A stretch of DNA of 64,000 nucleotides from Bradyrhizobium septentrionale. GTDB taxonomy: Bacteria > Pseudomonadota > Alphaproteobacteria > Rhizobiales > Xanthobacteraceae. Below are positions 62,998 to 64,000 of the stretch, piece after piece. Position numbers and translations under genes: made by a program. The stretch spans positions 558,001 through 622,000 of the forward strand of contig NZ_CP088285.1 in assembly GCF_011516645.4 (NCBI RefSeq). The letters are read 5' to 3'. Numbering within the stretch: position 1 is the stretch's first letter; each line of letters begins with the position of its first letter. The notes below the pieces were generated by a model, which saw only the letters and a list, made by a program, of their open reading frames with translations, ran no database searches and was not told the DNA's origin.

Positions 62998-63951
62998 ATG
63001 GGGATCGTCGTGAGTTTAACCCAGTCGGCGAACTCGCGGCGAGGCTCGACGCAAGTCGGTGTTGGCCGAGCAATCGGCCATCATGGTGAGTTGTTGCAGG
63101 GAGTGTTTGAAGGAGAGGACGGGCGTCTTCATCGCGGTCTGATCACCTTGCCATTTCCAGCTCGGCACTCGGTCGCTACGTTTTGGCCGCAGAGTACCGA
63201 GGGGATAAGGACGAGTCCGCCTGGTCGCAGTAAGGCCGCGCGGGCGATAGCCCTGACTTTCGAGCATCTCGGCTATGATCAATTTGGCGGAGATCTCACG
63301 ATCCAAAGCAATATTCCGGCGGGTCATGGCTACGGCTCTTCGACCGCCGATGTCGTTGCGGCGATCCGCGCAGCGGCAGTCTCGGCGGGGGCGGCACTTT
63401 CCCGCGCGACGGTATCGCGTCTTGCGGTGGCGGCTGAAGGTGCCAGCGATCCTGCCGCATACGATGGCCAATCGGTCTTATATGCTCAGCGCGAAGGCAT
63501 GGTCATCGAGCTTTTCGCCGACGAGTATCCGGATTTCATGGTGGTGGGCTTCAGGCATCCGAACGACCAGCCAGTCGACACGTTGCAACTGCCGCCGGCG
63601 CGTTACGATGCACGGGAGATTGAGCAATTTCGGTGTTTGCGAGGCTTGGCCGCCCAGGCGATTATGCGACAGGATGCTCGGCTGCTCGGGCGAATGGCGA
63701 CCGCGAGTTCTCGGATTAACCAGCGTTATCTCTCGAAGTCCCATTTTGAAGACTTGCTGCATTTGACGGCACAGGTCGGCGCTTGCGGGCTTCAAGTAGC
63801 CCACAGTGGCAGCCTAATGGGTATCCTTTTCCCAGCGGAAGAAGCTGACGTCACTCAACGTACCGCCGCTTTAGCCGAGCGCCTCTATTGTTCCGGATTT
63901 GAGGACATCATGGTCTTTGCGGCGCGCGGCTATGGAGCCGCCTGCTCATGA
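62998..63951 (+). CDS. GHMP kinase, PduX-like
   Basis: About 317 residues. Substrate loop AIGHHGELLQGVFEGEDGRL is typical of PduX-like kinases (GELLQG). The ATP loop is SNIPAGHGYGSSTADVVAAI (P-x-x-x-G-x-G-S-S-x). Motif 3 near the end is GACGLQVAHSGSLMGILFPA. PduX phosphorylates L-threonine for cobalamin side-chain synthesis; other members have different small alcohols. The gene is coupled to the next by ATGA (63948-63951). Possible starts are ATG 62998 and GTG 63010; the latter has GGGG upstream. No other cobalamin gene is visible, so a different amino-acid-like substrate is equally likely. Confidence 0.75.
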   Translation: MGIVVSLTQSANSRRGSTQVGVGRAIGHHGELLQGVFEGEDGRLHRGLITLPFPARHSVATFWPQSTEGIRTSPPGRSKAARAIALTFEHLGYDQFGGDLTIQSNIPAGHGYGSSTADVVAAIRAAAVSAGAALSRATVSRLAVAAEGASDPAAYDGQSVLYAQREGMVIELFADEYPDFMVVGFRHPNDQPVDTLQLPPARYDAREIEQFRCLRGLAAQAIMRQDARLLGRMATASSRINQRYLSKSHFEDLLHLTAQVGACGLQVAHSGSLMGILFPAEEADVTQRTAALAERLYCSGFEDIMVFAARGYGAACS

Positions 63952-64000
63952 ACACCGCCGGCACGTTCCTTGCCGCTTATGAAACGCCGCGACCAGCGCG
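63948..64000 (+). CDS. Start of a coupled gene, cut by window edge
   Basis: ATG 63948 overlaps the GHMP kinase stop by 4 nt. The 17 visible codons read MNTAGTFLAAYETPRPA. Too short to name. Coupling says it works with the kinase. Confidence 0.5.
   Translation, partial: MNTAGTFLAAYETPRPA

Overview
The window is GC-rich alphaproteobacterial DNA. Its protein families (a three-copy IS1182-family element, IS21, IS110/IS1111 and IS3 elements, a tRNA-type integrase, a GH12 endoglucanase, an extracellular PHB depolymerase, a large aromatic-acid catabolic cluster) best fit Bradyrhizobium or a close relative, in a mosaic genomic or symbiosis-island region. The genus is inferred from family resemblance alone. 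There is no rRNA or ribosomal protein gene, no complete tRNA and no CRISPR array.

Layout. 1-5.8 kb is stacked mobile DNA: an IS481 transposase tail, IS1182 copy 1, an IS1380 element, an integrase relic with three small genes, and IS3 copy 1. 6.4-13.6 kb is calmer: a UPF0182 membrane protein, then a polyprenol-phosphate-sugar set (SAM methyltransferase, GT2, DUF2304 on +, GT39-type transferase on -). 13.9 kb has a tRNA 3' end followed by a frameshifted tyrosine integrase, the probable edge of an integrated element. 15.9-21.4 kb is element or prophage debris: a patatin-like relic, small genes shorter than about 75 aa, repeated terminator-like hairpins and a structured leader. 21.4-22.7 kb holds a two-gene STAS/HATPase plus DUF4325 module ending exactly at IS1182 copy 2.

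24.75-40.75 kb is the main metabolic cargo: amidohydrolase (truncated), BKACE/DUF849, cupin and FAH in one minus-strand operon facing a TetR gene; thioesterase; MFS; FAD monooxygenase; ALDH; DapA-type aldolase; ornithine cyclodeaminase-like protein; FCD-GntR regulator; Rieske ferredoxin; two-domain extradiol-type VOC protein; LysR; then a plus-strand pair of a substrate-binding-like protein lacking a signal peptide and a second FAH. Sequence repeats suggest that TetR sites join the two outer operons and GntR sites control the central one. Hydroxylation, ring cleavage, hydrolysis or aldol cleavage and aldehyde oxidation are all present, so an aromatic acid is probably imported and degraded; the substrate cannot be read from sequence. 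Both ends of the cluster are cut off.

40.75-61 kb is again dominated by mobile DNA: an IS21 element lacking most of istA, whose istB is split by an antisense group II intron; a PHB depolymerase; two abutting IS21 elements; an IS1111-type element; IS66 and IS256-like remnants; a GH12 endoglucanase; IS3 copy 2 nested in an older IS3; a decayed IS110; and IS1182 copy 3. 61.3-64 kb has an M24 peptidase, a PduX-like GHMP kinase and the first codons of a translationally coupled gene that leaves the window.
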